A stretch of DNA of 64,000 nucleotides from Pseudoxanthomonas sp. YR558 (GTDB taxonomy: Bacteria; Pseudomonadota; Gammaproteobacteria; Xanthomonadales; Xanthomonadaceae), in assembly GCF_900116385.1 (NCBI RefSeq), contig NZ_FPCI01000002.1:1-64000 (forward strand), in the 5' to 3' direction. Under the pieces are notes generated by a model. That model was not told the origin of the DNA and ran no database searches. It saw only the letters and a program-made list of their open reading frames with translations. A program made the translations under genes and the position numbers. This document shows positions 14,253-22,805 of this stretch, in pieces. The number at the start of each line of letters is the position of its first letter. The stretch's first letter is position 1.

Positions 14253-14489
14253 TCAGACCTTTTCGCCGCGGGCGCGCAGCTCGGCCAGAACGGAGTCGAT
14301 GCCGTTCTTGTCGATGGTGCGCAGGGCGTGCGCGGACACTTTCAGCTTGACCCAGCGGTTTTCGCTGGCGACCCAGAAACGGCGCTCGTGCAGGTTGGGC
14401 AGGAAACGACGACGGGTCTTGTTGTTGGCGTGCGAGACGTTGTTACCGGTCTGCACACGCTTGCCGGTGACTTGGCATACGCGGGACAT
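14253..14489 (-). CDS. rpmB: Ribosomal protein L28
   Basis: This 78-residue protein begins [20 protein letters not shown] and contains [18 protein letters not shown], the conserved core of L28. It is a structural protein of the 50S subunit. The open frame extends to 14693, but the ATG at 14489 matches the universal start of the family. First gene of the rpmB-rpmG pair. Confidence 0.97.
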   Translation of the reverse strand: MSRVCQVTGKRVQTGNNVSHANNKTRRRFLPNLHERRFWVASENRWVKLKVSAHALRTIDKNGIDSVLAELRARGEKV

Positions 14490-14735
14490 ACGCACCTCGA
14501 TAGGTAATTGTGTCGCCCATAGCCCGGGAGACGGCGGCCCGGCGGACGGCCTGCAGGACAGGTCGGACACCACGCGATACGGTCGAAAATCGCTGCAGAC
14601 ACAAGCCGGAATCGCATTTCCGGCCGCAGATCCGGCAGTACCGGACGCAGCGAGCCGCGCATTATGCCGAGGTTTCCCTTGTGCTGCAACCACTTAGGGC
14701 GGGCGGCGGCGTTGGCCGAAGCCCGCCTGCCAAGC

Positions 14736-14816
14736 GTAGGTCGGGCCTCGGCCCGACATCGCGGCGTCTCGGCGGCTGGAAGGCCGGATGGCGAGGTGGG
14801 CCGGGGCCCACCCTAC
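14736..14816. repeat. Pair of inverted REP-like palindromes in the rpmB upstream gap
   Basis: The 330-bp gap between rpmB and the DUF885 gene holds two GC-rich imperfect palindromes in opposite orientation: GTAGGTCGGGCCTCGGCCCGAC at 14736-14757 and GGTGGGCCGGGGCCCACCCTAC at 14795-14816. Each ends in GTAGG (or CCTAC on the other strand), the head typical of repetitive extragenic palindromes in this family. The second touches the stop codon of the neighbouring gene. The rest of the gap should hold the rpmB promoter, but I see no convincing hexamers. Confidence 0.6.
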
Positions 14817-14819
14817 GGG

Positions 14820-16592
14820 TTATGGCGCGGCGGCGGCCGTCTTGGCGGGGGCCGCCTTGCTGGCGGCGATGAAGGCCCGGATCTGGCTCTCGAGTACCGG
14901 CAGGGTTACCGAACCCTGCTTCAGCACGGCGTCGTGGAAGGCCTTGATGTCGAATTTCGGGCCCAGCTCCCGCTCCGCCTCGCCGCGCAGGCGGACGATG
15001 GCGATCTCGCCCAGCTTGTAGCTCAGCGCCTGGGCCGGCCAGGAGATGTAGCGGTCCACCTCGGTGGTGACCTCGTGCTCGGACAGGGCGGTGTGGTCGC
15101 GCAGGTAGGCCAGGGCCTGGTCGCGGCTCCAGCCCTTGTGGTGCACGCCGGTGTCGATCACCAGGCGGGTGGCGCGCCACATCTCGTAGGTCAGGCGGCC
15201 GAAGTCCTCATAGGGCGTCTCGTAGATGCCCATCTCCTTGCCCAGCTTCTCGGTATACAGCGCCCAACCTTCGCCGTAGGCGGAGATGTAGTTGTCGCGG
15301 CGGAAGGCGGGCTGCTCGCCCTGCTCCTGCGCCAGCGCGGCCTGCAGCGAGTGGCCGGGCGAGGATTCGTGCAGCGTCAGCGCCGGCAGGTTGTACAGCG
15401 GGCGCGACGGCAGGTTGTAGGTGTTGAGCCAGTACGTGCCCAGGCCGCCGCGGCCGGCGGTCCAGAACGGCGCGATGTCGGCGGGGACCTCGACGATGGT
15501 GAAGCGCCCGCGTGGCAGCGTGCCGATGTACTTGCCGACCTCGCCATCGACGCGCTTTGAGATCCACGCTGCGCGGTCGAGGAGCTGCTGCGGCGTCTTC
15601 GCATAGAACTGAGGATCGGTGCGCAGGAAGGTCAGGAATTCGGCGAACGTTCCCTTGAAGCCGGTCTGCTGGATCACCTCCTGCATCTCGGCCTGGATGC
15701 GCGCGACTTCCTTCAGGCCGATCGCGTGGATCTGTTCGGCGGTCAGGTCCAGCGTGGTGTATTCGCGGATCTGCTGTGCGTAGAAATCCTTGCCGCCCGG
15801 CATCGCTTCGGCCGCCAGCGTAGTGCGGGCCTGCGGCACGTATTCGCTGCGGAAGAACGTGAGCAGCGTGGCGAACGCGGGTACGACCTGTTCGCTGATC
15901 GCCGCGCGCACGTCCTTGCGCAGCGCTTCCTGCTCGGCAGCAGGAATGTTGGACGGCATCTTCTTGTAAGGCGCGTAGAAGGTGGACTGTTCGGGGTCTC
16001 GCTGCTCGGCCACGGCGGCGATGGAGACGTCGCGCCCGTCCAGCACCGCGCGCGGCACGGTGAAGCCGCGCTTCAGTCCGCTGCGCATGTTGGCGATGTG
16101 CTGGTCGAAGTAGCGCGGCACATCGCGCAGCCGCGCGGCATAGGCGCGGTAGTCGTCGGCGGTCTTCATCTGCCGGCGCGCCATGAAGGACAGATTCGAC
16201 CAGAACGACGAATCGGAGTTGAAGGGCATCTCGTACGCACGCAGGCGCACTTCCGCCGCCAGGTTTTCCACCTGCGGGCGGTAGATCGCCAGGTTGATGC
16301 GGTTCTCGGTCGACAACTGCGCGGCGTCGATGCCATCGAGGTCTGTCAGGACCTGCTCCCACACCTTGAGGCGCGCCTGGTGCGCAGCGGCCCCAACATC
16401 GGGCAAACGGGTTTTGTCACCGCTGGTGTCGGTGTCTTCGTCGGCCTGGCCGGTCTGTTCCTGCCGCCATTTCCATTCTTTTTCGTAGAGCGCCTGAAAG
16501 CGCTGGTCGGCGTCGGAAGGGGCGAAGGCGAGCGCCTGCAGGGGCGCGAAGGCCAGCAGGAGGGCGGCGGTTCGAAGGTTCAAGGCGGGCAT
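14820..16592 (-). CDS. DUF885-family exported hydrolase (putative metallopeptidase)
   Basis: This 590-residue protein has an N-terminal signal peptide (LRTAALLLAFAPLQALAFA) and the DUF885 hallmark LHESSPGHSLQ near residue 409. The HExxPGH string resembles a zinc-binding HExxH variant, and a downstream YGEGWALYTEKLG supplies a glutamate-rich segment. Family members are annotated as carboxypeptidase-like proteins of the cell envelope, with substrates not established. It stands alone, 69 bp upstream of the parB end on the same strand. Confidence 0.82.
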   Translation of the reverse strand: MPALNLRTAALLLAFAPLQALAFAPSDADQRFQALYEKEWKWRQEQTGQADEDTDTSGDKTRLPDVGAAAHQARLKVWEQVLTDLDGIDAAQLSTENRINLAIYRPQVENLAAEVRLRAYEMPFNSDSSFWSNLSFMARRQMKTADDYRAYAARLRDVPRYFDQHIANMRSGLKRGFTVPRAVLDGRDVSIAAVAEQRDPEQSTFYAPYKKMPSNIPAAEQEALRKDVRAAISEQVVPAFATLLTFFRSEYVPQARTTLAAEAMPGGKDFYAQQIREYTTLDLTAEQIHAIGLKEVARIQAEMQEVIQQTGFKGTFAEFLTFLRTDPQFYAKTPQQLLDRAAWISKRVDGEVGKYIGTLPRGRFTIVEVPADIAPFWTAGRGGLGTYWLNTYNLPSRPLYNLPALTLHESSPGHSLQAALAQEQGEQPAFRRDNYISAYGEGWALYTEKLGKEMGIYETPYEDFGRLTYEMWRATRLVIDTGVHHKGWSRDQALAYLRDHTALSEHEVTTEVDRYISWPAQALSYKLGEIAIVRLRGEAERELGPKFDIKAFHDAVLKQGSVTLPVLESQIRAFIAASKAAPAKTAAAAP

Positions 16593-16660
16593 CCGGCAAA
16601 AGCAGAAACCGGATGGTAAAGCAGTGGTGCGCTCAGCGCTTTCCTACGAAAGGCCTGCGG

Positions 16661-17557
16661 TCAGGCACGGGTACGCAACCGCTCCAACACGCCGTCCAGC
16701 GTGTCCAGGTCGGTGTACTGGATGACCAGCTTGCCCTTGCCGCCCCGCCCATGGGCGATGGTGACGCGGGTGCCCAGGCTCTCGGAGAGTTCGGTTTCCA
16801 GCGAGGCGATGTCGGGCTGCGGCGCCGCCTTGGCGGGCTTGGCCTTCTTGCCGTTGACCGGCACCTTGCCGGCGGCGAACTGCTGCGCGCGGTGTTCGAC
16901 TTCGCGTACCGACCAGCCTTGTTCGGCGGCATCGGAGGCCAGCTTGCTGGCCAGGTCCGGCGACAGCGTGAGCAGGGCGCGGGCGTGGCCCATTTCCAGG
17001 CGACGGGCTTCGAGCAGGGCGCGGATGGCGGGCGGCAGTTCCAGCAGGCGCAGCAGGTTGGAGACCGCGGCGCGCGACCGGCCGACCGCTTCGGCGGCTT
17101 CGGCGTGGGTCAGCGAGAACTCGTTGATCAGGCGTTGCAGCGACTGCGCTTCTTCCAACGGATTGAGGTCTTCGCGCTGGATGTTCTCGATCAGGGCCAT
17201 CGCGATGACGGTGCGGTCGTCGAGTTCGCGCACCACCACCGGCACTTCGGCCAGCCCGGCTTCCTGCGAGGCGCGCCAACGGCGTTCGCCGGCGACGATC
17301 TCGAACTTGCCCGCCGACAGCTCGCGCACGACGATCGGCTGGATCACGCCCTGCGCCTTGATCGATTCGGCCAGCTCGCTGAGCTTGGACGGATCCATCG
17401 CCATGCGCGGCTGGTACTTGCCCGGTTGCAGCTGCTGTACGGGCAGCGTGCGCAACGCTTCGCCCGGCTGCGCTTCCGGCGGTGGCGTCTCGGCGGCTTT
17501 CGGGCCGAGCAGGGCTTCCAGTCCGCGACCCAGGCCGCGCTTCTTCGGGGCGCTCAT
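16661..17557 (-). CDS. parB: Chromosome partitioning protein ParB
   Basis: This 298-residue protein has the ParB/Spo0J layout: an N-terminal basic RGLGRGLEALLG, the CTP-binding motifs GERRWRA (90-96) and ENIQREDLNPLEEA (124-137), and a helix-turn-helix LTHAEAAEAVGRSRAAVSNL (149-168). A C-terminal dimerisation segment ends LERLRTRA. It binds parS and spreads as a CTP-dependent clamp to position the origin. The start codon overlaps the parA stop (TGATG), so the pair is translationally coupled. The open frame upstream to 17911 lies inside parA and is discounted. Confidence 0.95.
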   Translation of the reverse strand: MSAPKKRGLGRGLEALLGPKAAETPPPEAQPGEALRTLPVQQLQPGKYQPRMAMDPSKLSELAESIKAQGVIQPIVVRELSAGKFEIVAGERRWRASQEAGLAEVPVVVRELDDRTVIAMALIENIQREDLNPLEEAQSLQRLINEFSLTHAEAAEAVGRSRAAVSNLLRLLELPPAIRALLEARRLEMGHARALLTLSPDLASKLASDAAEQGWSVREVEHRAQQFAAGKVPVNGKKAKPAKAAPQPDIASLETELSESLGTRVTIAHGRGGKGKLVIQYTDLDTLDGVLERLRTRA

Positions 17558-18354
17558 CACGCGTGCTCCATGTGCTGCTGTTGCTTCTTGCGGTCGGCCT
17601 GGCGGCGCAGGATCTCGCCGGCCAGGCCCAGGTAGGCCACGCCACCGCGCGAGGTGCGGTCGTAGCCGACGATGCTCTGGCCGTGGCTGGGCGCTTCGGC
17701 CACGCGCACGTTGCGGGGCACGATGGTGCGGAACACCTTGTCGCCGAAATGCGTGGTTAGCTCGCCGGACACGGCGTTGGCCAGGTTGTTGCGGATGTCG
17801 AACATCGTGCGCAGCACGCCTTCGATCTCCAGGCCCGGGTTCAGGCGCGTGCGCAGCGCATCGATCGTTTCCATCAGCGCGGACAGGCCTTCCAGTGCGT
17901 AGTACTCGCACTGCATGGGCACCAGCACGGAGTCGGCGGCGGTCAGCGCATTGAGCGTGAGCAGCGACAGGGCGGGCGGGCAGTCGACGATGATGAAGTC
18001 GTAATCGCCGCGCAGGTTTTCCAGCGCACTCTTCAGGCGCTGCTCGCGGCCGTCCGAGTCCATCAGCTGGATCTCGGCGGCGGTCAGGTCGATGTTGCCC
18101 GGCATCAGGTCGAAACCTTCGGCCGTGGTGACGACGGCGGCCTTCGCCTCCACCTCGCCCAACAGCACGTCGCAGGTCGAGGCTTCGACCTCGCGCTTGT
18201 CCACGCCGCTGCCCATCGTCGCGTTGCCCTGCGCATCCAGATCGACCAGCAGCACCCGTTGCGGCGCGCGTGCGAGCGCGGCGGCCAGGTTCACGGCGGT
18301 GGTCGTCTTGCCGACTCCGCCTTTCTGGTTGGCAATGGCAATGATGCGGGCCAT
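17557..18354 (-). CDS. parA: Chromosome partitioning ATPase ParA
   Basis: This 265-residue protein has the deviant Walker A motif NQKGGVGKTTTAVNLA (residues 9-24, signature lysine at 11), Walker A' VLLVDLDAQGNAT and Walker B FIIVDCPPAL. This is the small (Soj/ParA type Ib-like) form without an N-terminal HTH. It binds DNA non-specifically when ATP-bound and drives ParB-parS movement. It lies downstream of rsmG, a common gammaproteobacterial order near oriC. Confidence 0.95.
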   Translation of the reverse strand: MARIIAIANQKGGVGKTTTAVNLAAALARAPQRVLLVDLDAQGNATMGSGVDKREVEASTCDVLLGEVEAKAAVVTTAEGFDLMPGNIDLTAAEIQLMDSDGREQRLKSALENLRGDYDFIIVDCPPALSLLTLNALTAADSVLVPMQCEYYALEGLSALMETIDALRTRLNPGLEIEGVLRTMFDIRNNLANAVSGELTTHFGDKVFRTIVPRNVRVAEAPSHGQSIVGYDRTSRGGVAYLGLAGEILRRQADRKKQQQHMEHA

Positions 18355-18468
18355 GCGAGGGCGCCTTATCGATTACGGGGTGAGTAGGGGATTATGGGGG
18401 GTCGGGAGCGGGCGTGCGAAATCATCTCAACGGACGTACCGGTCGCAGCCGGTCATCAGCCCGCTGCT

Positions 18469-18538
18469 CCACGTCGCGGTGACGTGGGCCGCTCAGTCAT
18501 ATCAAGGGGTTACACGGCGCGCACCGGTGCGGTGCGCG
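18469..18538. repeat. Two perfect hairpins between rsmG and parA
   Basis: CCACGTC-gcggt-GACGTGG (18469-18487) and CGCGCACC-ggtgc-GGTGCGCG (18518-18538) are perfect inverted repeats with 5-base loops. The second abuts the rsmG stop and could act as a T-less terminator. The first lies about 115 bp upstream of the parA start and could be an operator. Neither resembles parS (TGTTTCACGTGAAACA). Confidence 0.6.
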
Positions 18539-18540
18539 GT

Positions 18541-19197
18541 TCAGTCGCGGCGGACGACGACCATGTGGCGTTCGCCAACCAGACCGGGGACGGTCAGGGG
18601 TTCGACAGTCGCCAGGGACCAGCCGGTCGGCAGGGCCGCGATCTCGTCGTCGGGGCGCACGCCCTTCATCGCCAGCAGCGCACCGCCGGGTTTCAGCAGA
18701 TGGCCGCCGACCTCGATGATGCCCGCCAGTACGTCCAACGCACGCGCAGTGAGTGCGTCGTAGGCCTGAGGTTCGTCGAGTGCCTCGGCACGCGATTCGG
18801 CCACGCGTGCGTTGTCGAGTTTCAGTGTGCGCACGGCTTCGCGCAGGAAGCGCGCCTTCTTGCCGTTGCTTTCCACCAGCGTCACGCGCAGGCCGGGCTT
18901 GGCGATGGCGAGCGGGATACCCGGCAGGCCGGGACCGGTGCCAAGGTCGGCGAGCGCGCCGCCGTTCGTCGCCAGCGCATCCACGAACGGATGCATCGCC
19001 AGCGAATCCAGCAGATGACGGGTGACCATCTCGCGCGGGTCGCGGATCGCGGTGAGGTTGTAGGTCTTGTTCCAGCGGTCGAGCAGGGCCAGGTAGGCCA
19101 GCAGGCGCGGCGCCAGCGCATCGGCGTCGAGGCCGAGCGCGACAAGGCCGCGGTGCAGGGTGTCGCGCAGGTCGGCGGGAAAGGCGGTGTCGTTCAT
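18541..19197 (-). CDS. rsmG: 16S rRNA (guanine527-N7)-methyltransferase
   Basis: This 218-residue protein carries [14 protein letters not shown] at the start, the SAM-binding motif [16 protein letters not shown] and an ARALD segment, all typical of RsmG/GidB. It methylates G527 of 16S rRNA in the cytoplasm. The length fits the family (about 207-215). The ATG at 19197 is preferred to the upstream frame opening at 19395, which lies inside the next gene. It follows the PPTase gene by 7 bp. Confidence 0.95.
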   Translation of the reverse strand: MNDTAFPADLRDTLHRGLVALGLDADALAPRLLAYLALLDRWNKTYNLTAIRDPREMVTRHLLDSLAMHPFVDALATNGGALADLGTGPGLPGIPLAIAKPGLRVTLVESNGKKARFLREAVRTLKLDNARVAESRAEALDEPQAYDALTARALDVLAGIIEVGGHLLKPGGALLAMKGVRPDDEIAALPTGWSLATVEPLTVPGLVGERHMVVVRRD

Positions 19198-19204
19198 CGC
19201 CGTA

Positions 19205-19822
19205 TTATCGCAGGCCTTCGCGTCGGCCCCGCGGATGCCACGCGAGCGCGGCGCGGTAGTCCGGCCGCGGCGCCCATTCGTGCAGGTGCCAGTCGTCGGC
19301 CCGTCCCAGGCTGGGGTCGCAGGCGGCGAGGCGCGGCCCATCCCCGTCCAGCACGACATGGAAACGGTGCAGCCCGAAGGAAATGCCCTGGCCATGCGCC
19401 TTCAGCACGGCCTCCTTGGTGCACCACAGGCGGACGAAGGCGAGCAGGCGCGCGTCGTCGTCGTCGAGGCCGCGGAGCCAGGTGGTCTCTTCGGGATGGT
19501 AGAAGCGCTCTGCCAGGTCCATCGCGCGTGGTCGCGGGCGCAGGCGTTCGATATCGACGCCCAGCTCGATGTCTTCGCCCAGCGCCAGCAGCAGCGCCTC
19601 GCCACTGTGGCTCCAGCCTGTTTCCAGATGGTGGAGCGGTGCAATGAAGTGCGGCCTGCCTTGCGCGTCGCGGGTGATCGGCAACGTTTCGGGAGCGAAG
19701 CCCAGCGTACGCGCCAGTGATTCGCGTGCTTGCGGTTCGCCACGTTGCCGCGGCGCATGCGGCAGCAGCCACATCGCGATACCGTCGTGGCGCCAATCGG
19801 CGGGTGCTTCGCGCCAGTTCAT
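19205..19822 (-). CDS. 4'-phosphopantetheinyl transferase (Sfp type)
   Basis: This 205-residue protein has the two magnesium/CoA-binding signatures of the superfamily: GVDIE at 88-92 and [12 protein letters not shown] at 133-144. It transfers phosphopantetheine from CoA to a Ser on carrier proteins. The size is nearer Sfp/EntD than AcpS. Carrier-protein partners are not in the window; aryl-polyene (xanthomonadin-like) or peptide synthetases elsewhere are possible. Upstream of rsmG and probably in the same operon. Confidence 0.87.
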   Translation of the reverse strand: MNWREAPADWRHDGIAMWLLPHAPRQRGEPQARESLARTLGFAPETLPITRDAQGRPHFIAPLHHLETGWSHSGEALLLALGEDIELGVDIERLRPRPRAMDLAERFYHPEETTWLRGLDDDDARLLAFVRLWCTKEAVLKAHGQGISFGLHRFHVVLDGDGPRLAACDPSLGRADDWHLHEWAPRPDYRAALAWHPRGRREGLR

Positions 19823-19995
19823 GCGTGCGCACGCCGCGCGTGGTGCGACACAGCGTGCAATCCCGGCGCAACAGCGGTATCCAGCAGCGGCAAGGACGCG
19901 TCCCCCATGTGAGTTAACGGTGGTTTCACGCCGGACCGTAAAGATGCAAGCGTGCCCCGCAGCGTGGGGTTCTGTCCATCAAGGGAGGAAGCGGC

Positions 19996-20253
19996 ATGAA
20001 TTTTCTGATCTATTTGATTGTCGGCGGCGTCGCCGGTTGGCTGGCCAGCATCGTGATGAAGCGCGATGGCTCGCAGGGCATCATCCTGAACATCGTCGTC
20101 GGCATCATCGGGGGCTTCCTCGGCGGCTGGTTGCTGCCGACGCTGGGCCTGGGTCTTGGCGGCGGCTGGGTCGGCTTCCTGATCACCGCCTTCATCGGCG
20201 CCGTGGTCCTGCTACTGATCGTCAACCTGCTCAGCCGGGGTCGCGCCCGATAG
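19996..20253 (+). CDS. GlsB/YeaQ/YmgE-family stress membrane protein
   Basis: This 85-residue protein is a three-helix glycine-rich membrane protein with the family patterns YLIVGGVAGWLASIVMK, then ILNIVVGIIGGFLGGWLL and a final helix ending LLIVNLLSRGRAR. The family is induced by stress in many bacteria, with unknown mechanism. A strong AGGGAGGA ribosome-binding site (about 19983-19990) precedes the ATG. It is monocistronic: the flanking gene upstream is divergent and a terminator follows. Confidence 0.88.
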   Translation: MNFLIYLIVGGVAGWLASIVMKRDGSQGIILNIVVGIIGGFLGGWLLPTLGLGLGGGWVGFLITAFIGAVVLLLIVNLLSRGRAR

Positions 20254-20306
20254 CGGTTCCGCTGCGGCCGCGTGCGCGTTCGAGACGCACCCAAGGCCCG
20301 TGGCAA

Positions 20307-20338
20307 GAAGAAGGCCCGGCATCCGCCGGGCCTTCTTC
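20307..20338. terminator. Bidirectional terminator between glsB-like gene and exonuclease III gene
   Basis: A perfect 14-bp stem GAAGAAGGCCCGGC / GCCGGGCCTTCTTC with the 4-base loop ATCC separates two convergent genes. The A/T-containing ends give short U-rich tails in both directions. Confidence 0.8.
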
Positions 20339-20349
20339 ATTTCCGTCGT

Positions 20350-21120
20350 TCAACCGCCCAGCCGTACCCACGCCGGTGCGTGGTCGCTCGGGCGCTCCCA
20401 GGTACGCGGCTCGCGGTCGATGCCGGATTCCACCGCATGCCCGCGCAGCGCGTCGGAGACCAGGGTCAGGTCGATGCGCAAGCCGAGGTTGCGGCGCAGC
20501 CCACCCATCCGGTAGTCCCACCAGCTGTAGACGTTGGCTTCTTCGCTGTGCAGGCGGAAGGCATCGTGCAGGCCCAGCGCGTACAGCCGCTGCAGCGCGC
20601 CGCGCTCGGCGGTGGAGGTGAGGATGTGGCCGTCGTTCCAGACTTTCGGATCGAACACGTCGCGGTCGTCCGGCGCGATGTTGAAGTCGCCCATCACCAC
20701 CAGCTTCGGATGCGCCTGCAGTTCGGCGGCCAGCCAGTCGTGCACCGCATCCAGCCAGCGCAACTTGTAGGCGTACTTGTCGGTGCCCACGTCCTGCCCG
20801 TTGACCACGTACAGGTTGACGATGCGCACGTCGCCGACGGTCGCAGCGATCACGCGCTTCTGCTCATCCTCGAAACCGGGAATGCCCACCTGCACGTCGC
20901 CGATCGCTTCGCGCGACAGCAGCGCCACGCCGTTGTAGGTCTTCTGCCCGGCGAACACGCTGCGGTAGCCCAGCTCCGCCAGTGCGGTGTCGGGGAAGCG
21001 GTGGTCTTCCAGTTTGGTTTCCTGCAACCCGACGATGTCAGGCGCGAACGCGCCCAGCCATTGCGTGAGGTGCGGCAGGCGCACGTTGAGCGAATTGACG
21101 TTCCAGCTGGCGATCTTCAT
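20350..21120 (-). CDS. xth: Exodeoxyribonuclease III (AP endonuclease)
   Basis: This 256-residue protein has the Xth-family catalytic set: WNVNS (residues 6-10), LQETKLED with the metal-binding Glu, YVVNGQDVG, GDFNIAPDDRDV with the paired Asp-Asn, and the terminal RPSDHAPAWV with the catalytic His. It cleaves abasic sites and degrades 3' ends in base-excision repair. The ATG at 21120 gives the conserved MKIASWNVNS start; the frame opening at 21204 belongs to the neighbouring MFS gene. Gene symbol could be xthA or exoA in related genomes. Confidence 0.93.
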   Translation of the reverse strand: MKIASWNVNSLNVRLPHLTQWLGAFAPDIVGLQETKLEDHRFPDTALAELGYRSVFAGQKTYNGVALLSREAIGDVQVGIPGFEDEQKRVIAATVGDVRIVNLYVVNGQDVGTDKYAYKLRWLDAVHDWLAAELQAHPKLVVMGDFNIAPDDRDVFDPKVWNDGHILTSTAERGALQRLYALGLHDAFRLHSEEANVYSWWDYRMGGLRRNLGLRIDLTLVSDALRGHAVESGIDREPRTWERPSDHAPAWVRLGG

Positions 21121-21148
21121 GGCGGCGATTCTATGCCAGACCAGGCGA

Positions 21149-22708
21149 TCAGGCGCCCGAGGGTTCGTCGACGACGACGGCCCCGTGCGCTTCGCCCTCG
21201 CCATCGCGCATCAGGCGTGCGGCCATCCAGGCGGCCAGCACCATCATCGCCATGCCGAACAGGGCGATCGCGCGCATCGCGCCGGTGAAGGCGGTGCGTG
21301 CGGTATCGACGACGGCTGCGCCGGCCGCTCCGCCCAGTTCGCTGCCGACGGCAACGGCGCCACCGAGCGTGGACAATGCACGGGTCGCGTCGTTATCGGC
21401 GAGCGAGGCGGGAAGGGCGGGATCCAGCCATAGCCGGTAGGCGAGCATGCCGGCACTGCCCAGCAGGGCGATGCCCAGCGCGCCACTCAGTTCGGCACTG
21501 GTCTCGGCCAGCGCCGACGCGGCGCCCGCGCGTTCCGGCGGTGCGGTGGTGATGATCAGTTCGTTGCCGACGGTGAACACCGGCGCCATGCCCAGGCTCA
21601 TCGCCAGCATGCCGGCGATCAGGATCCACAACCCGTACGGCGGAACCACCAGCGCCGTGATGCCGAAGCCGATCGCCGCGAGCAGCAGGCCGCGCACCAT
21701 CACCCGGCGCGCGCCCCAGTGGCGTGCGAGCCGTGGCGCCAGCAGCGAGCCTACGGTGAAGCACAGCGACCACGGCACGGTCGCGACGCCGGCCTGTAGC
21801 GGCGTTAGCCCGAGCACCAGCTGCAGGTACTGGGTCATGAAGATGTACACGCCCATCATCGACAGGCCCGCGAGCGCATAGGCCACGATGGCCGCCGAGA
21901 ACGCGGGTCGCCGGAACAGCGTCACGTCGAGAAACGGATACGCCAGATGCTTCTGCCGACGGACGAACAGCACGCCGAGGGCGAGGCCGACCAGCAACAC
22001 GCCGAATCCGCGTGGATCGATGCCGAACTCCGCGATGCGCTTCAGCCCGTAGACGACGGCCAGCACCGAGAACAGCGACTGCACCATGCTGAGCGGATCG
22101 AGCTCGCCGGCGTCCGGGTCGCGGTATTCGGGCAGCAGCTTCGGCCCCAGCAGCAACAGCAGCACCATCACCGGCACCGCGGCGAGAAACGCCGCGCCCC
22201 ACCACCACCATTGCAGCAACATGCCGCCGACCAGCGGGCCGATCGCACCGCCGACCGAGAACGCCGCGATCCACACGCCGATGGCGAACTGGCGCTCGTG
22301 TTCGTCATGGAACATGTTGCGGATCAGCGACATCGTCGAGGGCGCCAGCGTCGCGCCCGCCACGCCGAGCAGCGCGCGCATCGCGATCAGCATCTCCGCG
22401 CTGCGCGAGAACGCCGCGATCACCGAGGCCGCCGCGAACGCCGCCGCACCGATCAGCAACAGCTTGCGCCGGCCGATCCGGTCGCCCAGCGTGCCCATCG
22501 TGATCAGGAAGCCGGCGACCAGGAAGCCGTACACATCGACGATCCACAGCAACTGGCTAGCGCTGGGGTCCAGTTCGGCGCTGATGGCCGGCAGCGCGAG
22601 GTTCAGCACGGTCAGGTCCATCGCATAGACCATGCAGGGCAGGGCGATGATGGCCAACCCGATCCATTCGCGGCGGGTGGCTTTAGCGGGCGGGTTCAGG
22701 GTCGACAT
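21149..22708 (-). CDS. DHA2-family multidrug efflux MFS transporter (SmvA/QacA-like)
   Basis: This 519-residue protein has about 14 hydrophobic segments, the DHA2 layout. Motif D-like MDLTVLNLALP lies in helix 1, TMGTLGDRIGRRKLLL (motif A) follows helix 2, and GPLVGGMLLQ is the motif C region. It probably exports cationic biocides or dyes in exchange for protons. It ends 28 bp from xth and follows the aldehyde dehydrogenase gene by 97 bp. No regulator is adjacent. Confidence 0.85.
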   Translation of the reverse strand: MSTLNPPAKATRREWIGLAIIALPCMVYAMDLTVLNLALPAISAELDPSASQLLWIVDVYGFLVAGFLITMGTLGDRIGRRKLLLIGAAAFAAASVIAAFSRSAEMLIAMRALLGVAGATLAPSTMSLIRNMFHDEHERQFAIGVWIAAFSVGGAIGPLVGGMLLQWWWWGAAFLAAVPVMVLLLLLGPKLLPEYRDPDAGELDPLSMVQSLFSVLAVVYGLKRIAEFGIDPRGFGVLLVGLALGVLFVRRQKHLAYPFLDVTLFRRPAFSAAIVAYALAGLSMMGVYIFMTQYLQLVLGLTPLQAGVATVPWSLCFTVGSLLAPRLARHWGARRVMVRGLLLAAIGFGITALVVPPYGLWILIAGMLAMSLGMAPVFTVGNELIITTAPPERAGAASALAETSAELSGALGIALLGSAGMLAYRLWLDPALPASLADNDATRALSTLGGAVAVGSELGGAAGAAVVDTARTAFTGAMRAIALFGMAMMVLAAWMAARLMRDGEGEAHGAVVVDEPSGA

Positions 22709-22805
22709 GGCGGTCCGTCAGAGGGCATCTTCCCGTTCGACGAACGGGAACGCCGATTCTCGACGAAGTCGCGGACAGGCGTCGCCCGCGATGTCCGCGT
22801 TGGGC

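Noticed and set aside
16661..18540. Search for a parS site near parAB.
   Set aside because: No TGTTTCACGTGAAACA-like palindrome was found by reading; the CCACGTC...GACGTGG repeat does not match parS.
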